In this document: positions 17,984 to 27,939 of the stretch, in pieces
Position numbering within the stretch: the first letter of the stretch is position 1
How the letters are laid out: every line of letters starts with the position of its first letter
Assembly (NCBI GenBank): GCA_963677885.1
Contig: OY782500.1
Span: 1,178,001-1,242,000, forward strand
Length of the DNA: 64,000 nucleotides
Origin: UBA1351 sp963677885
Lineage (GTDB): Bacteria; Bacillota; Clostridia; Lachnospirales; Vallitaleaceae
Reading direction: 5' to 3'
Translations under genes and position numbers: made by a program
Notes under the pieces: model-generated
Databases searched by the model: none
What the model was told of the DNA's origin: nothing
Seen by the model: only the letters and a program-made list of their open reading frames with translations

Positions 17984-19183
17984 CTATTCATACAAGTAGC
18001 AAGATACGCTGTGAGTGTCAGTAAGTTTTACCTCATGAGGGTATTTCCCTTGACATTTACCAAAAGCTTTTTCACAACGGTCTCTAAAGTAGCAGTAGTC
18101 AGGCATATCAACAGGGTTAGGAACCTTACCCGGAATAGAGTAAAGTCTGTCTGCACCTTTGTTAACACCTGGCAGTGACGCCATTAATCCAACAGTGTAT
18201 GGATGACTAGGATTCTTGAATATCTCATAAACAGTACCTTTTTCGATTACACGACCGGCATACATAACGACAACATAATCAGCCATACCGGCAATAACAC
18301 CCAGGTCATGGGTAATCATCATGATGGAGGAATTGATCTTGTCTTTCAGTTCATGAAGGATTTCCAGGATTTGTGCCTGAATAGTTACATCGAGAGCTGT
18401 TGTTGGCTCGTCTGCAACAATCAGTACCGGGTTACAGGCAAGTGCCATGGCAATCATAACCCTTTGTCTCATACCACCTGATAATTCATGAGGGTACATA
18501 TTGTAAACACCTTCTGAGTTGGCAATACCAACCATATCCAGCATTTCAATAGTTCTCTTTTTCATTTTTTCAGCCAGCGCTTTGGTATACTGCTTTTTCG
18601 TTGCATAATCATCACGATTAATAGGATCATTCTGAAGAGCATACTCCAGGTGAAGCTCAATAACTTCTTCGATTTGGGCTCCGATTTTAAAAACCGGATT
18701 GAGTGATGTCATGGGTTCTTGGAAGATCATAGACATCTTGTTTCCTCGAAGAGAGTACATTTCACTTTGTGGCGTTTTTGTGATGTCATACACCTTGTCA
18801 CCGGTATTGAAACGAATTTGCCCTTCAACCATTTGGCCACTTGGTCTTTGAACCAATTGCATCATAGACAGTGACGTTACTGACTTACCACAACCTGACT
18901 CACCTACGATACCAACTGTTTTTCCTCTTGGCACTTCAAAAGATACACCGTTAACAGCCTTTACAGTACCGACATCCGTAAAGAAGAATGTATGTAAGTT
19001 GTCAAATTCAACAACATTGTCAGGATTTTTCATTTCAGTTATATATTCAGATTCCGGTACGTTTTTACGCTTATGCTTTTTTTCGTACGCTGTAATAATC
19101 TTTCTGTTACTTTTCGAAATAGCTCTTGACTCTTTAGCAGAAAGAAAATTGGAATTTTTAGCTTTCTTATTATTGTTAGCCAT
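17984..19183 (-). CDS. oppD: Oligopeptide ABC transporter ATPase, OppD type (system 1)
   Basis: 399 residues, longer than the usual 330-350 because of a basic N-terminal extension of about 55 residues (ANNNKKAKNSNFLSAKESRA) and an insert near residue 190 (EYALQNDPINRDDYATKKQY). Walker A GESGCGKSVTS, signature LSGGMRQRV, Walker B IVADEPTTALD. The C-terminal cysteine-containing oligopeptide domain is present. Part of opp1. Confidence 0.93.
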   Translation of the reverse strand: MANNNKKAKNSNFLSAKESRAISKSNRKIITAYEKKHKRKNVPESEYITEMKNPDNVVEFDNLHTFFFTDVGTVKAVNGVSFEVPRGKTVGIVGESGCGKSVTSLSMMQLVQRPSGQMVEGQIRFNTGDKVYDITKTPQSEMYSLRGNKMSMIFQEPMTSLNPVFKIGAQIEEVIELHLEYALQNDPINRDDYATKKQYTKALAEKMKKRTIEMLDMVGIANSEGVYNMYPHELSGGMRQRVMIAMALACNPVLIVADEPTTALDVTIQAQILEILHELKDKINSSIMMITHDLGVIAGMADYVVVMYAGRVIEKGTVYEIFKNPSHPYTVGLMASLPGVNKGADRLYSIPGKVPNPVDMPDYCYFRDRCEKAFGKCQGKYPHEVKLTDTHSVSCYLYE

Positions 19184-19194
19184 GGTCGTCCTCC

Positions 19195-20931
19195 TTATCT
19201 TTTCGCTTTCGGGTCAAATGCATCACGTAGTCCATCACCAATGAAGTTGAAACCTAGAACGGTAATCAGGATACAGATACCGGCTGGAATCCATGCAAAG
19301 GTATAGTTTGAAAGAACGTGTACATTGTTTACTGCATTAATAATATTACCCCAGGAAGCAAATGGGAACTTAACACCAACACCTAAGAAAGAAAGTACAG
19401 ACTCAGTAAGGATTACACTACCAAGACTAAGTGTACATATTACAATAAGCTGTGGAATAACATTTGGAATCAAGTGTTTGAAAATTCTTTTTGAAACACG
19501 AATTCCAGTAGCTTCAGTTGCTGTCATAAATTCTTGCTCACGAAGAGACAGAATCTGTCCACGAACCATTCTGGCGATACCAGGCCAGCTAAGGACGGCT
19601 AATATCAACATCAGCATATTCAGACGTATTTGAGGATCAATTCTCAACTGGTCAAGAACTGAACCGATGATAATGAATAATGGTAAAGATGGAATACAGT
19701 TGAAAGTATCAACGATACGCATGATTAACATATCTACCCACTTACCAAAGTAACCGGCCATACCACCAAGGATAATACCAATAGTTGTTGAAATTGCAAC
19801 AACCAGGAAACCGATACGAAGAGAGATACGACCACCATACATAAGTCTTGTAAGGATATCCATACCATGACCATCAGTACCTAGCAAATGCTCAGTCGAT
19901 GGAGATGAATACTCATCAACGAGATAGGTTGATTCTTCATGTTCCAAAGTCCATTGAAGGTTTTGTCTGTATAGACGGAAGGTTTCTTGGCCCTCACCTT
20001 TCTCGTCATAAAGGAAGGTCTCTTCCTCACCTTGAACTGCTTCACGGATTCTGGCCTTGAAATCAAGGGCAAAGAATGAATCCTCGTAGAACGGCTCAAT
20101 AGAGTAACGGGAAATATTGGCATAAAGGTTACCATCAAGGGATACTTCAGTCATACCTTCATTATCCCCAAGTGTATAGGTCACACCATCAACTTCAATT
20201 GAGTCTGCTTCCTCACGGATGCCTCTCTCAACTGCTGCAGCAAAATCAAAAGAATGACTGGTTTCCACAGATGCATAGTCATATACATTTTTGGAAGCTA
20301 CTACGATTGGTGTTGCTCTGTAGAGAACATTATTCTTATTGTTGTATTCAATAATATAAGTACCACCATCAAAGTCAAAGACAGTTTCTTCACCACCAAT
20401 AGCGCCAATAACAGCCTGGTTAAAATCTTCACCCAAACCGTCTACAGTTGTATTAACAGATACATCACCACGAAGGGAAAGAGTTAGACCAATCTCTTCA
20501 ACGGAATAAATCATATAGAAATCTTCATCAATCATACGTTGTGCATACAGCGTATCTCCAGATTCAAATATAGGTAAATCTTGAGAAGTAGCAAGCACGA
20601 ACTGGCTGATGTCCAAGGTCGTGAATTCAACACCTTCATCAATGACGTATCTTAAGTTTTCGTTTTCTGTGATACCGGCATAAACCTTATACATACCTTC
20701 GTATTTCTTGAATACTTCAGTTTCACTGTAAGGCATTAAAAAACCACCGATAAATGAAAAAATAAACATTCCCACGATAAAAATCATTCCCGTTATAGCC
20801 AAACGGTTACGAATAAAACGCTTAAGTACAAGCATCGTAGGAGACAGGGTTCTGACCCGGGACTCATCCCCAAGATCAAGCTCATCCTGTTTTTCTACTT
20901 TGTTTTCGTAATCTTTGTTTTCAATTGACAT
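19195..20931 (-). CDS. oppC: Oligopeptide ABC transporter permease, OppC type, with large extracytoplasmic insert
   Basis: 578 residues, about twice normal. The first membrane helix (near 42-64) and the usual C-terminal permease core (from LGTDGHGMDILTRL, about 346, to the FIGDGLRDAFDP end) are intact, with the EAA loop in FMTATEATGIRVSKR. Between them lies an insert of about 265 residues rich in acidic residues and beta-prone patterns, which topology places outside the cell. It is read cleanly in frame, so it is not a frameshift fusion. It may dock the long OppA1. Confidence 0.9.
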   Translation of the reverse strand: MSIENKDYENKVEKQDELDLGDESRVRTLSPTMLVLKRFIRNRLAITGMIFIVGMFIFSFIGGFLMPYSETEVFKKYEGMYKVYAGITENENLRYVIDEGVEFTTLDISQFVLATSQDLPIFESGDTLYAQRMIDEDFYMIYSVEEIGLTLSLRGDVSVNTTVDGLGEDFNQAVIGAIGGEETVFDFDGGTYIIEYNNKNNVLYRATPIVVASKNVYDYASVETSHSFDFAAAVERGIREEADSIEVDGVTYTLGDNEGMTEVSLDGNLYANISRYSIEPFYEDSFFALDFKARIREAVQGEEETFLYDEKGEGQETFRLYRQNLQWTLEHEESTYLVDEYSSPSTEHLLGTDGHGMDILTRLMYGGRISLRIGFLVVAISTTIGIILGGMAGYFGKWVDMLIMRIVDTFNCIPSLPLFIIIGSVLDQLRIDPQIRLNMLMLILAVLSWPGIARMVRGQILSLREQEFMTATEATGIRVSKRIFKHLIPNVIPQLIVICTLSLGSVILTESVLSFLGVGVKFPFASWGNIINAVNNVHVLSNYTFAWIPAGICILITVLGFNFIGDGLRDAFDPKAKR

Positions 20932-20943
20932 GTTAGAACCTCC

Positions 20944-21930
20944 CTATCGTATTCTGACACGGGGATCAACGACAGCATATAGAATATCTGCAATTAATGT
21001 TCCCAGCAAAGTCAAAATTGCCAAAAATGTCATATAGAACATGGAGAATGGTATATCTCCGGATATCATCGCCTCATATGACGTACGTCCGATACCTGTA
21101 ATACCGAATAAAGTTTCAGTAATCATAGCACCTGCAAAAAGACCAGGTAATGATCCACCTAAAATGGTTACGATAGGAATCAATGTATTTCTAAAAGCAT
21201 GGTAGTTGATAACACGGTTTTCAGCCAAACCTTTAGCTCTTGCAGTACGAATATAATCAGAATTCAGAACTTCAAGCATATTGGTTCTGGTATAACGCAT
21301 CAAACCACCAATACTTGCAATAACGATTGTAACAGTTGGTAGAATAAAGTGTTTTGCTATATCAAGTATTTGCCCGAATGGCGATAGTTGTTCATGGAAT
21401 CTACCAACCGTTCCATAGAGGTCCAACCATCCCAAATTAATGGAGAATACGAGTTTAAGTATTGTAGCGAAGAAAAACAGGGGTAAGGATATACCCAAAA
21501 GCGCAATAACAGTAACGGCATAATCCAGCCGGCTGTACTGCTTCCTCGCCGCCATAATACCCAAGGGGACTGCAATGATAATCTGCAGTACAAATGTAAT
21601 AGCACCCAGTGCAAAGGAGTACCATATTGTATCTTTGAATTTTTGTGTAACAGGTACGTTATACTTCCAGCTATCACCGAAGTTTCCTACAATGGCCTTT
21701 TTAGCCCATACAAAATAACCTTCGATAATACCTTTATCCATACCGTAGACGACATTTAGCTGTTCCAGCCATTCGTCAAAACTTTTTGAACCTGGTAGGT
21801 TCGCTCTCTCACGTGCAATTTGTTCAACATAAGAAGTTGGAATACTTCTCAGTATCGTGTACACAATCAGCGTAACAAAAAAGAGAATAATGACGCTGAT
21901 AAATAGTCTCTTAATAATATAATTTCGCAA
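20944..21930 (-). CDS. oppB: Oligopeptide ABC transporter permease, OppB type (system 1)
   Basis: 328 residues with six predicted membrane helices and the EAA loop (YIRTARAKGLAENRVINYHA). I chose a TTG start at 21930 because AGGAAGGG lies eight bases upstream; a GTG at 21960 would put that site inside the gene. The protein then starts MRNYIIKRLF, as typical OppB proteins do. Confidence 0.9.
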   Translation of the reverse strand: MRNYIIKRLFISVIILFFVTLIVYTILRSIPTSYVEQIARERANLPGSKSFDEWLEQLNVVYGMDKGIIEGYFVWAKKAIVGNFGDSWKYNVPVTQKFKDTIWYSFALGAITFVLQIIIAVPLGIMAARKQYSRLDYAVTVIALLGISLPLFFFATILKLVFSINLGWLDLYGTVGRFHEQLSPFGQILDIAKHFILPTVTIVIASIGGLMRYTRTNMLEVLNSDYIRTARAKGLAENRVINYHAFRNTLIPIVTILGGSLPGLFAGAMITETLFGITGIGRTSYEAMISGDIPFSMFYMTFLAILTLLGTLIADILYAVVDPRVRIR

Positions 21931-22124
21931 TTTAATAACCCTTCCTAAGCCAATCAGCACCCGTCAGCTAACCGCCTAATAAATTTTGTCTGGAAAGTGT
22001 GCATGCTTTCCAATGTTTTTCTCAAGGACCAAAACCTATGAACCAAAAAAACTCATAGCCATTGGACACTTCTTATCTCATACTTCTTTGCGATGAAGTA
22101 ATAAAATTTATTTATACAGACGGA

Positions 22125-22153
22125 AATTTGAGCCCAAAATTTGGGCTCAAATT
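22125..22153 (-). promoter_or_regulatory. Perfect intercistronic hairpin between oppA1 and oppB1
   Basis: Two 14-base arms, AATTTGAGCCCAAA and TTTGGGCTCAAATT, flank one base. There is no T-run on either strand, so it is more likely an mRNA-stabilising or partially terminating element that lets oppA1 be expressed above the permease genes. Confidence 0.65.
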
Positions 22154-22187
22154 CCAGTCATTGTATATGAAATTAATATCTTATCAA

Positions 22188-24701
22188 TTAGTTCATTTCT
22201 AACAATTCGATATCATTCATCCAACCCCAGAAAGTAGTGATGTCTGGTGTTACTGTATCAAGGTTAACTCTCTCAGTTGAGAAGATAATACAGTTTTGAC
22301 GTTGGTAGATAGGAACTTCAACAGCCCAATCAATGATTACATCAAGAGCAGCTTTGTAAGCAGCTTTTCTGTAAGCTTGATCATCAGACTTACGAGCATC
22401 CATAATCAACTTATCAAGTTCAGCATCAGCAATGTGATAGTGGTTTGAATGAGTTGAGTTATCTGAGTGATAGATTTGGTACATGTCTGGGTCAATTGTT
22501 GCTCCCCAAGCAGCACACCAAAGTTCTTGAGTCTCAGCATCTAACTTGTCCCAAAGGATGTTTGTATCAGATGGGTCATTAAGGATAATTGAGAAACCAA
22601 CGCTTTCAAGTGTTTCTTTGAACATTGTTGCAATTGTAAAGGATGGGTGATCTCCTGATCCACCACCTGGAACGATTATTTCGTACTCAAGTTTAGCACC
22701 TGCTGGAGCTGCTGTAAACATACCAGCTGCTTCATCATAAGTGTAACCTGCAGCGATGAAGTAGTCGACTGCTGCTGCAAGAGCTGCATCGTACTTAGCT
22801 TCTGCGTTCATGTCTGAAGTATAGATAGCATTACCATCTTTGTCTTCAGAGAATGCAACTTTGTAACCTTCATCAGACTTTTGTGGAGCAGCCCATGAAG
22901 TGTTTGAAATTGGATAGTTGATAATAGAAGCTCTCTCACCGTAGTATGAATCGATTGAGAAATCTCTATAAGCAGCAAGAATAGTAGCAAAACCTTTACG
23001 AAGGGCTTTTGACTCATCGCTGTCTGGTACTCCACCAACGTTAACTGTGTTAGCGCTGATACCGATGTAACCATAACCAAGGTTGTCAACAGTGTTAGTA
23101 GTGATTACATCACCAGTAACTTCACCGTTTGAGTTGTAAGTCTTAATTTCTTCAACAGCAGCTGTACCGAATGAAGGATCAGTTACGTCAATAGTACCTG
23201 TACCAACACCAGAGATTTTATCGCTGTCTGCACCTTCTTTAAGTTGAAGGTAATAAGTCTTAGGCATACCTCTGTAATAGTTTTCGTTTGCTTCGTAGTA
23301 GATAACCTTGTTCTCATACTTGATGAATCTGTATGGACCAGCACCCATTGGAGCGTTAGTCTTAGCTTTCAACATGGAAAGATCACCGTATGGGAAACCG
23401 AATTGGTTGTTTTCATAGTCGTACATAGCTTCGTCACCATAGTAGTGAAGTGGAGCTACTGTAACACCTAATTTATAGATAGCTGATGCATCGAATCCGC
23501 TAAGAGTAACTTCAACGGTAACATCATCAAGTTTCTTGATACCAGCGATGTTTGGAACACCACCTTCGCCCATTGATTCATCTTGTGAACCGATTTCAGC
23601 GATAAATCTATCTTTTGCAACTACGTCTGGAGTAACATCGTTAGGTGACTCTCCAGCTGCTACATAAGCATCAATTGTGCCGTAAGCTGCAACTACTTCA
23701 TTGAAGTAATCTTCAACTGTAGGAGTTTGGCCATTAGCAATATCAAATTGAGTTTCTGTAACTGCAGTAGTTAAGATCATTGTTTCTGTATCAACAGAAG
23801 CAAATCCCCATAAAGCCATACCAGCTGCTACTTTTTTACCTGCATCATCTGCTGCTTCCTCAGCTGGGAAACCTGCATAATCTGGGTAGTAAGCTGCATA
23901 GTTGTTATAGCAGTAATCTACGATTGCTTGAACGTCTTTTAACCACTCTTCATTAGTGATGTTCCACATAGCTTCTTGAACGTCAGCTGTGAAAGTATCA
24001 GCGTCAGTAGCTACATAGTCTGGACCTGCTGCAAAGATTTCATCATACATAGCTTTGTACTTGTCATAAACTTCTGAAGAAGTTTGAGTACGATAATCTT
24101 GCATACCAAGAATTGGAGCTGAGTACAATGATGATGAACCATCATATGAAGGATCTGAGAATGCGTAGTAAGTAAAGATGATGTCATCAGCTGTCATTAC
24201 TTCACCGTCACTGAACATTACATCATCTCTGATTGTCCAAGTGTAAACAGTTTGGTCAGCAGCTTCATCATAGTTTACGTCAACATTTGCAATACCAGTG
24301 TAAAGGTAATCAGTTCCGTTGTAAGGAATAGTTTCACCTTCAATAGCGTTGTAAACGATACCACCGGTTCTGTCAGTTGTTAACAAACCAACTTGTGTTA
24401 AACCTTGTGCATCTTGATCGTAAGCAGTATCAGCGAAGAATGGGCTGAACTTAGCAGAAAATGCTGAGTAACCAGCTACAAGTGGAGTAGTTGAGATTGG
24501 TTCTGCTTCAACTTCCTCTTCGACAACAGCTTCCTCTGTAGTCTCTTCTGCAGTTTCTTCAGTTGTTTCTTCAGTTGTTTCTTCAGTTACAGTTGTTTCT
24601 TCTTTTGGATCTTCCTCTTTACCACAACCGGAGAATAATCCGACTGACATAACCAGGATAAGAACCAAACTAAGATACTTGAATAAATTTGTTTTCCTCA
24701 T
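22188..24701 (-). CDS. oppA: Oligopeptide-binding lipoprotein OppA (system 1), unusually large
   Basis: 837 residues; most OppA proteins are 530-600. Lipoprotein signal MRKTNLFKYL... with lipobox LFSGC, then a linker of about 35 residues built of Glu/Thr repeats (EETTEETTEETAEETTEE). The SBP family 5 domain follows, with extra segments near residues 190-340 that account for the added length. It captures peptides or similar solutes at the outer membrane face for OppBCDF1. The ATG follows AAAGGTG. Strong family match; the ligand is unknown. Confidence 0.9.
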   Translation of the reverse strand: MRKTNLFKYLSLVLILVMSVGLFSGCGKEEDPKEETTVTEETTEETTEETAEETTEEAVVEEEVEAEPISTTPLVAGYSAFSAKFSPFFADTAYDQDAQGLTQVGLLTTDRTGGIVYNAIEGETIPYNGTDYLYTGIANVDVNYDEAADQTVYTWTIRDDVMFSDGEVMTADDIIFTYYAFSDPSYDGSSSLYSAPILGMQDYRTQTSSEVYDKYKAMYDEIFAAGPDYVATDADTFTADVQEAMWNITNEEWLKDVQAIVDYCYNNYAAYYPDYAGFPAEEAADDAGKKVAAGMALWGFASVDTETMILTTAVTETQFDIANGQTPTVEDYFNEVVAAYGTIDAYVAAGESPNDVTPDVVAKDRFIAEIGSQDESMGEGGVPNIAGIKKLDDVTVEVTLSGFDASAIYKLGVTVAPLHYYGDEAMYDYENNQFGFPYGDLSMLKAKTNAPMGAGPYRFIKYENKVIYYEANENYYRGMPKTYYLQLKEGADSDKISGVGTGTIDVTDPSFGTAAVEEIKTYNSNGEVTGDVITTNTVDNLGYGYIGISANTVNVGGVPDSDESKALRKGFATILAAYRDFSIDSYYGERASIINYPISNTSWAAPQKSDEGYKVAFSEDKDGNAIYTSDMNAEAKYDAALAAAVDYFIAAGYTYDEAAGMFTAAPAGAKLEYEIIVPGGGSGDHPSFTIATMFKETLESVGFSIILNDPSDTNILWDKLDAETQELWCAAWGATIDPDMYQIYHSDNSTHSNHYHIADAELDKLIMDARKSDDQAYRKAAYKAALDVIIDWAVEVPIYQRQNCIIFSTERVNLDTVTPDITTFWGWMNDIELLEMN

Positions 24702-25116
24702 ATCACCTTTTGTATGAACTTGGAAGTTATATACATACTTTCCTTTCTCTTTTTTTGCACTTGATTACTTTCATCTTGGATACCCAAAAAAAGATATCTT
24801 CGACAAAAGATAACTCTATGATGACTTCCACGAGCCTAGTATAGCGCCCCATCACAGTACCTATCCCCATAATGATATGGAAAAGCCTTGCCTCTCCCTA
24901 GCAAGCGTGCCAGACACAAGGACTTACATACATAGTATTATATCATTACATACGTGACATTTCCATAACTTTTTATTTAAAGCTATATAACTTAAAGCAG
25001 GTTATGGTTGATACGTATAAATAATATGTTGCAGACAATATATACTTTGAAAATCAAAATATATATTAAAAAGGAGACTGTTGCCACGCAACAATCTCCC
25101 CTTTGAGATTCATTAA
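24702..25116 (-). promoter_or_regulatory. Intergenic region between oppA2 and oppA1, with candidate oppA1 promoter
   Basis: This 415-base gap holds the oppA2 terminator (25066-25100) and a candidate minus-strand promoter at 24937-24965 (TGGAAA, 17 bases, TATAAT). If used, it gives oppA1 a leader of about 230 bases. I saw no recognisable riboswitch in that leader. Confidence 0.4.
25066..25100 (-). terminator. Terminator of oppA2
   Basis: On the minus strand GGAGATTGTTG pairs with CAACAGTCTCC (one G-U type mismatch), followed by TTTTTAATATAT. It starts about 17 bases after the oppA2 stop. Confidence 0.8.
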
Positions 25117-26847
25117 TTATTCAGCTAAATCAGCGCCTGAGAAGTCGATTGTACCAAGTACAGATCTATCCCAACCAACAACTTTATCAGATGCAAGCAT
25201 AGTATCTGAGTAGTGGTATACAGGAATTACAGGCATATCGTTCATTAACATTTCTTGAGCTTCATATAAGAAGTCGAAGTGTTCTTGACCACGAGCTTGG
25301 ATAGCATTTGCAAGAAGTGTATCATACTCGTCGTTGTAGTAGTTAGGATCGTTGTATGCATTTTCTGAAGTAAAGATACTTAGAAGACCCATTGGATCCA
25401 TAAAGTCTGTTAACCAACCACCACGAGAAACTTCGAAGTCGCCAACTTTACGAGTGTCTTGGAATACAGCCCACTCTTGGTTTTCAAGCTTAGCGCTGAT
25501 ACCAAGGTTGGTTTTCCACATTTCTTGAACAAGTTCAGCAACCAATTGGTGGCCTTCTGAAGTATTGTAAAGAAGTGTAAATTCTGGGAAACCTTCTCCA
25601 CCTGGGAATCCAGCTGCAGCCAATAATTCTTGAGCTTCAGCTACTTTAGAGTCATCAGTTGCAACTCCATAAGTACCAGCAGTTTCGAAGAAGTCGTTGC
25701 CGTTAGCGTCTAAGAATCCTGGTGGCACGAAACCAGCAGCAGGAACTTGACCAGCACCAAGTGTTTCACAGATAAGGTCTCTATCAATAGCTAATGACAA
25801 TGCACGACGAACGTTAGGATCAGCCCACATGTCAAGATCTAAGTTGAAGTTGTAGTAGTAAGTTCCAAGTAATGGGAATACGTAGAAGTTTGGATCTTCT
25901 GCGATAAGTCTTGGTACCTCAGCAGTTGGAACTGATGGGATAAAGTCTAATTCGCCATTGTTGAAAGCTTGGAATGCAGTTGACTCTTCATCGATAAATA
26001 CAGCGTCGATACCGTCAAGCATAACAGCATCAGCGTTCCAGTATTCTGGGTTCTTAACAAGTGTTAAGCCTTCACCGATTGTGTATGATGTTAATACGAA
26101 AGGACCGTTAGATACTGTAAGTTCAGGATCTTTTGCCCAAGCGCCATCAGCTGCAGATTCAACAGCAGATTGTTTAACTGGCATGAAGTGGTAGAATGAC
26201 AACAATGAAACGATGTAGTCAGTTGGAACTTCAAGTTCAATTACCAAAGTGTAATCATCAGATGCATAAACACCTACGTCATCAAGTGAGCCTTCGCCAT
26301 AAGCAGCTGCAGCAGCACCTTTTACGTTAGTGTATTCCCAAATCCATGAGTACTCAGAAGCAGTAGCTGGATCCATTCCTCTTTTCCAAGCATAAACGAA
26401 ATCGTTAGCTGTAAGAGGTGAACCATCAGACCAGTTTGATTCTCTCAATTTGAAAGTTACAGTTAAACCATCTTCAGATACTTCCCAAGATTCAGCGATA
26501 CCTGGATATACGATACCAGATTTTTCTCTTGTCAAAGCTTCGAAAGTTTGGTTGATTACATCACCACCGTCGCTAGCACCGTTAAGTGTAGGGTCGATAG
26601 TTTTTGGGTCAGCACCAACATTCCACTTAAGGATTTTAGCAGCGGCTTCTGTAGTTTCTTCGGCTGCATCATTAGATCCTGTGTCCTCAGAACCTGTTTC
26701 CTCAGTAGTAGTGTCTTCTTTTGTAGTGTCCTCTTTTGTTTCACTTAAAGTAGTATCCTCTTTTGTTTCTTTTTCGTCAGAACCACATCCTGCGAATAAA
26801 GATACAGCCAAAGTTAATACTAAAAGTAATGATAATAGTTTCTTCAT
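25117..26847 (-). CDS. oppA: Oligopeptide-binding lipoprotein OppA (system 2)
   Basis: 576 residues. Lipobox LFAGC, then an acidic Thr/Glu/Asp/Ser linker of about 45 residues, then a standard SBP family 5 domain (LKWNVGADPKTIDPTLNGA at its start, DFVYAWKRGMDP, LSLAIDRDLI). It belongs to the classical OppA/DppE peptide-binding group. The ATG follows AAAGGAGG. It is last in the opp2 cluster and has its own likely promoter, which would allow excess binding protein. Confidence 0.93.
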   Translation of the reverse strand: MKKLLSLLLVLTLAVSLFAGCGSDEKETKEDTTLSETKEDTTKEDTTTEETGSEDTGSNDAAEETTEAAAKILKWNVGADPKTIDPTLNGASDGGDVINQTFEALTREKSGIVYPGIAESWEVSEDGLTVTFKLRESNWSDGSPLTANDFVYAWKRGMDPATASEYSWIWEYTNVKGAAAAAYGEGSLDDVGVYASDDYTLVIELEVPTDYIVSLLSFYHFMPVKQSAVESAADGAWAKDPELTVSNGPFVLTSYTIGEGLTLVKNPEYWNADAVMLDGIDAVFIDEESTAFQAFNNGELDFIPSVPTAEVPRLIAEDPNFYVFPLLGTYYYNFNLDLDMWADPNVRRALSLAIDRDLICETLGAGQVPAAGFVPPGFLDANGNDFFETAGTYGVATDDSKVAEAQELLAAAGFPGGEGFPEFTLLYNTSEGHQLVAELVQEMWKTNLGISAKLENQEWAVFQDTRKVGDFEVSRGGWLTDFMDPMGLLSIFTSENAYNDPNYYNDEYDTLLANAIQARGQEHFDFLYEAQEMLMNDMPVIPVYHYSDTMLASDKVVGWDRSVLGTIDFSGADLAE

Positions 26848-26875
26848 GTTTGACCTCCTTTTATCTTAATGAAGA

Positions 26876-26905
26876 TTTATACTAATTGCTATAAGAATAT
26901 AACAA
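26876..26905 (-). promoter_or_regulatory. Candidate separate promoter for oppA2
   Basis: Minus-strand TTGTTA, 18 bases, TATAAA, ending about 28 bases before the oppA2 start, in the 100-base gap after oppF2. Confidence 0.4.
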
Positions 26906-26949
26906 GTAATATCGTGTAAAACTATATATGCAGACTCTTTGTTTCTTGT

Positions 26950-27939
26950 CTACAGGTTGTTGATTTCTTCGACGAAATGACAAGCCACAAAGTGACCTTC
27001 TTTCACTTCTCGAAGTTCAGGAGTCTTCTCATTGCAAAGCTCCTTACAGTACCGGCATCTTGAACTGAAACGACAGCCTTCAGTCGGATTAATTGGTGAC
27101 TTAACATCACCTTCAAGGATAATTCTCTGGTCTTTATTAGCCCTTGGATCCGGAATCGGAATTGAAGACAATAAAGCTTTAGTATATGGATGATATGGAT
27201 GTTCATATAGCTCATCACTGGTTGTAATTTCCATCATATGTCCTAGGTACATAACACCAATTCGGTCTGAAATGTGCTTAACCATAGATAAGTCATGGGC
27301 AATGAACAAGTATGTCAATCCTAGTTCTTCCTGTAAATCTTCAAGCATATTAACAACCTGAGCCTGAATAGATACGTCAAGAGCTGAAATCGGCTCATCA
27401 CAGATGATAAGTTCAGGTTCAATAGCAAGAGATCTTGCTATACCGATTCTCTGTCTCTGTCCACCTGAAAACTCGTGTGGATAACGGCTGGCATGCTCTT
27501 TTTTTAGTCCAACCCGACGAAGAAGTTCAAAAATCCTCTCCTGTCTGGCCTGACCCTTGTAATCTGTATGAATATCAAGACCTTCACCGATAATATCAGC
27601 TACAGTCATTCTAGTGTTCAAAGATGCATAAGGATCTTGGAAAATCATCTGAATACGTTTACGATAAGGAAGCATTTCCCTTTCGCTTAGGTGGGTAATA
27701 TCTTGTCCGTCAAAAATGACCTTACCGCCATTTGGTTCATAAAGTCTTACAATTGAACGTCCGGTAGTAGATTTACCACATCCTGATTCTCCAACAAGTC
27801 CAAAGGTTTCACCCTTTTTGATTTCAAAAGAAATACCATCGACAGCCTTAAGTACTTTTTTACGGTCTTTGAAGATAGAGTTCTTAACCGTAAAAAACTT
27901 CTGAAGATCTTGTATTTCCAATAATGGTCTATCACTCAT
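26950..27939 (-). CDS. oppF: Oligopeptide ABC transporter ATPase, OppF type (system 2)
   Basis: 329 residues, standard length. Walker A GESGCGKSTTGR, signature FSGGQRQRI, Walker B LIICDEPISALD, and the C-terminal cysteine group CRFSSRCRYCKELC. It overlaps oppD2 by eight bases, indicating translational coupling. Confidence 0.94.
   Translation of the reverse strand: MSDRPLLEIQDLQKFFTVKNSIFKDRKKVLKAVDGISFEIKKGETFGLVGESGCGKSTTGRSIVRLYEPNGGKVIFDGQDITHLSEREMLPYRKRIQMIFQDPYASLNTRMTVADIIGEGLDIHTDYKGQARQERIFELLRRVGLKKEHASRYPHEFSGGQRQRIGIARSLAIEPELIICDEPISALDVSIQAQVVNMLEDLQEELGLTYLFIAHDLSMVKHISDRIGVMYLGHMMEITTSDELYEHPYHPYTKALLSSIPIPDPRANKDQRIILEGDVKSPINPTEGCRFSSRCRYCKELCNEKTPELREVKEGHFVACHFVEEINNL

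Noticed and set aside
19195..20931. Frameshifted fusion of two genes as the reason for the long oppC1
   Set aside because: The reading frame is continuous, composition is even and the insert has no start or stop of its own.
22188..24701. CRISPR-like or tandem repeat array in oppA1
   Set aside because: The repeated GTTTCTTCAG-type pattern near 24530-24600 is in-frame coding of a Glu/Thr tether.
24702..25060. Possible riboswitch or T-box in the long oppA1 leader
   Set aside because: No T-box sequence (TGGNACCGCG) or aptamer core is visible; only weak pairings.
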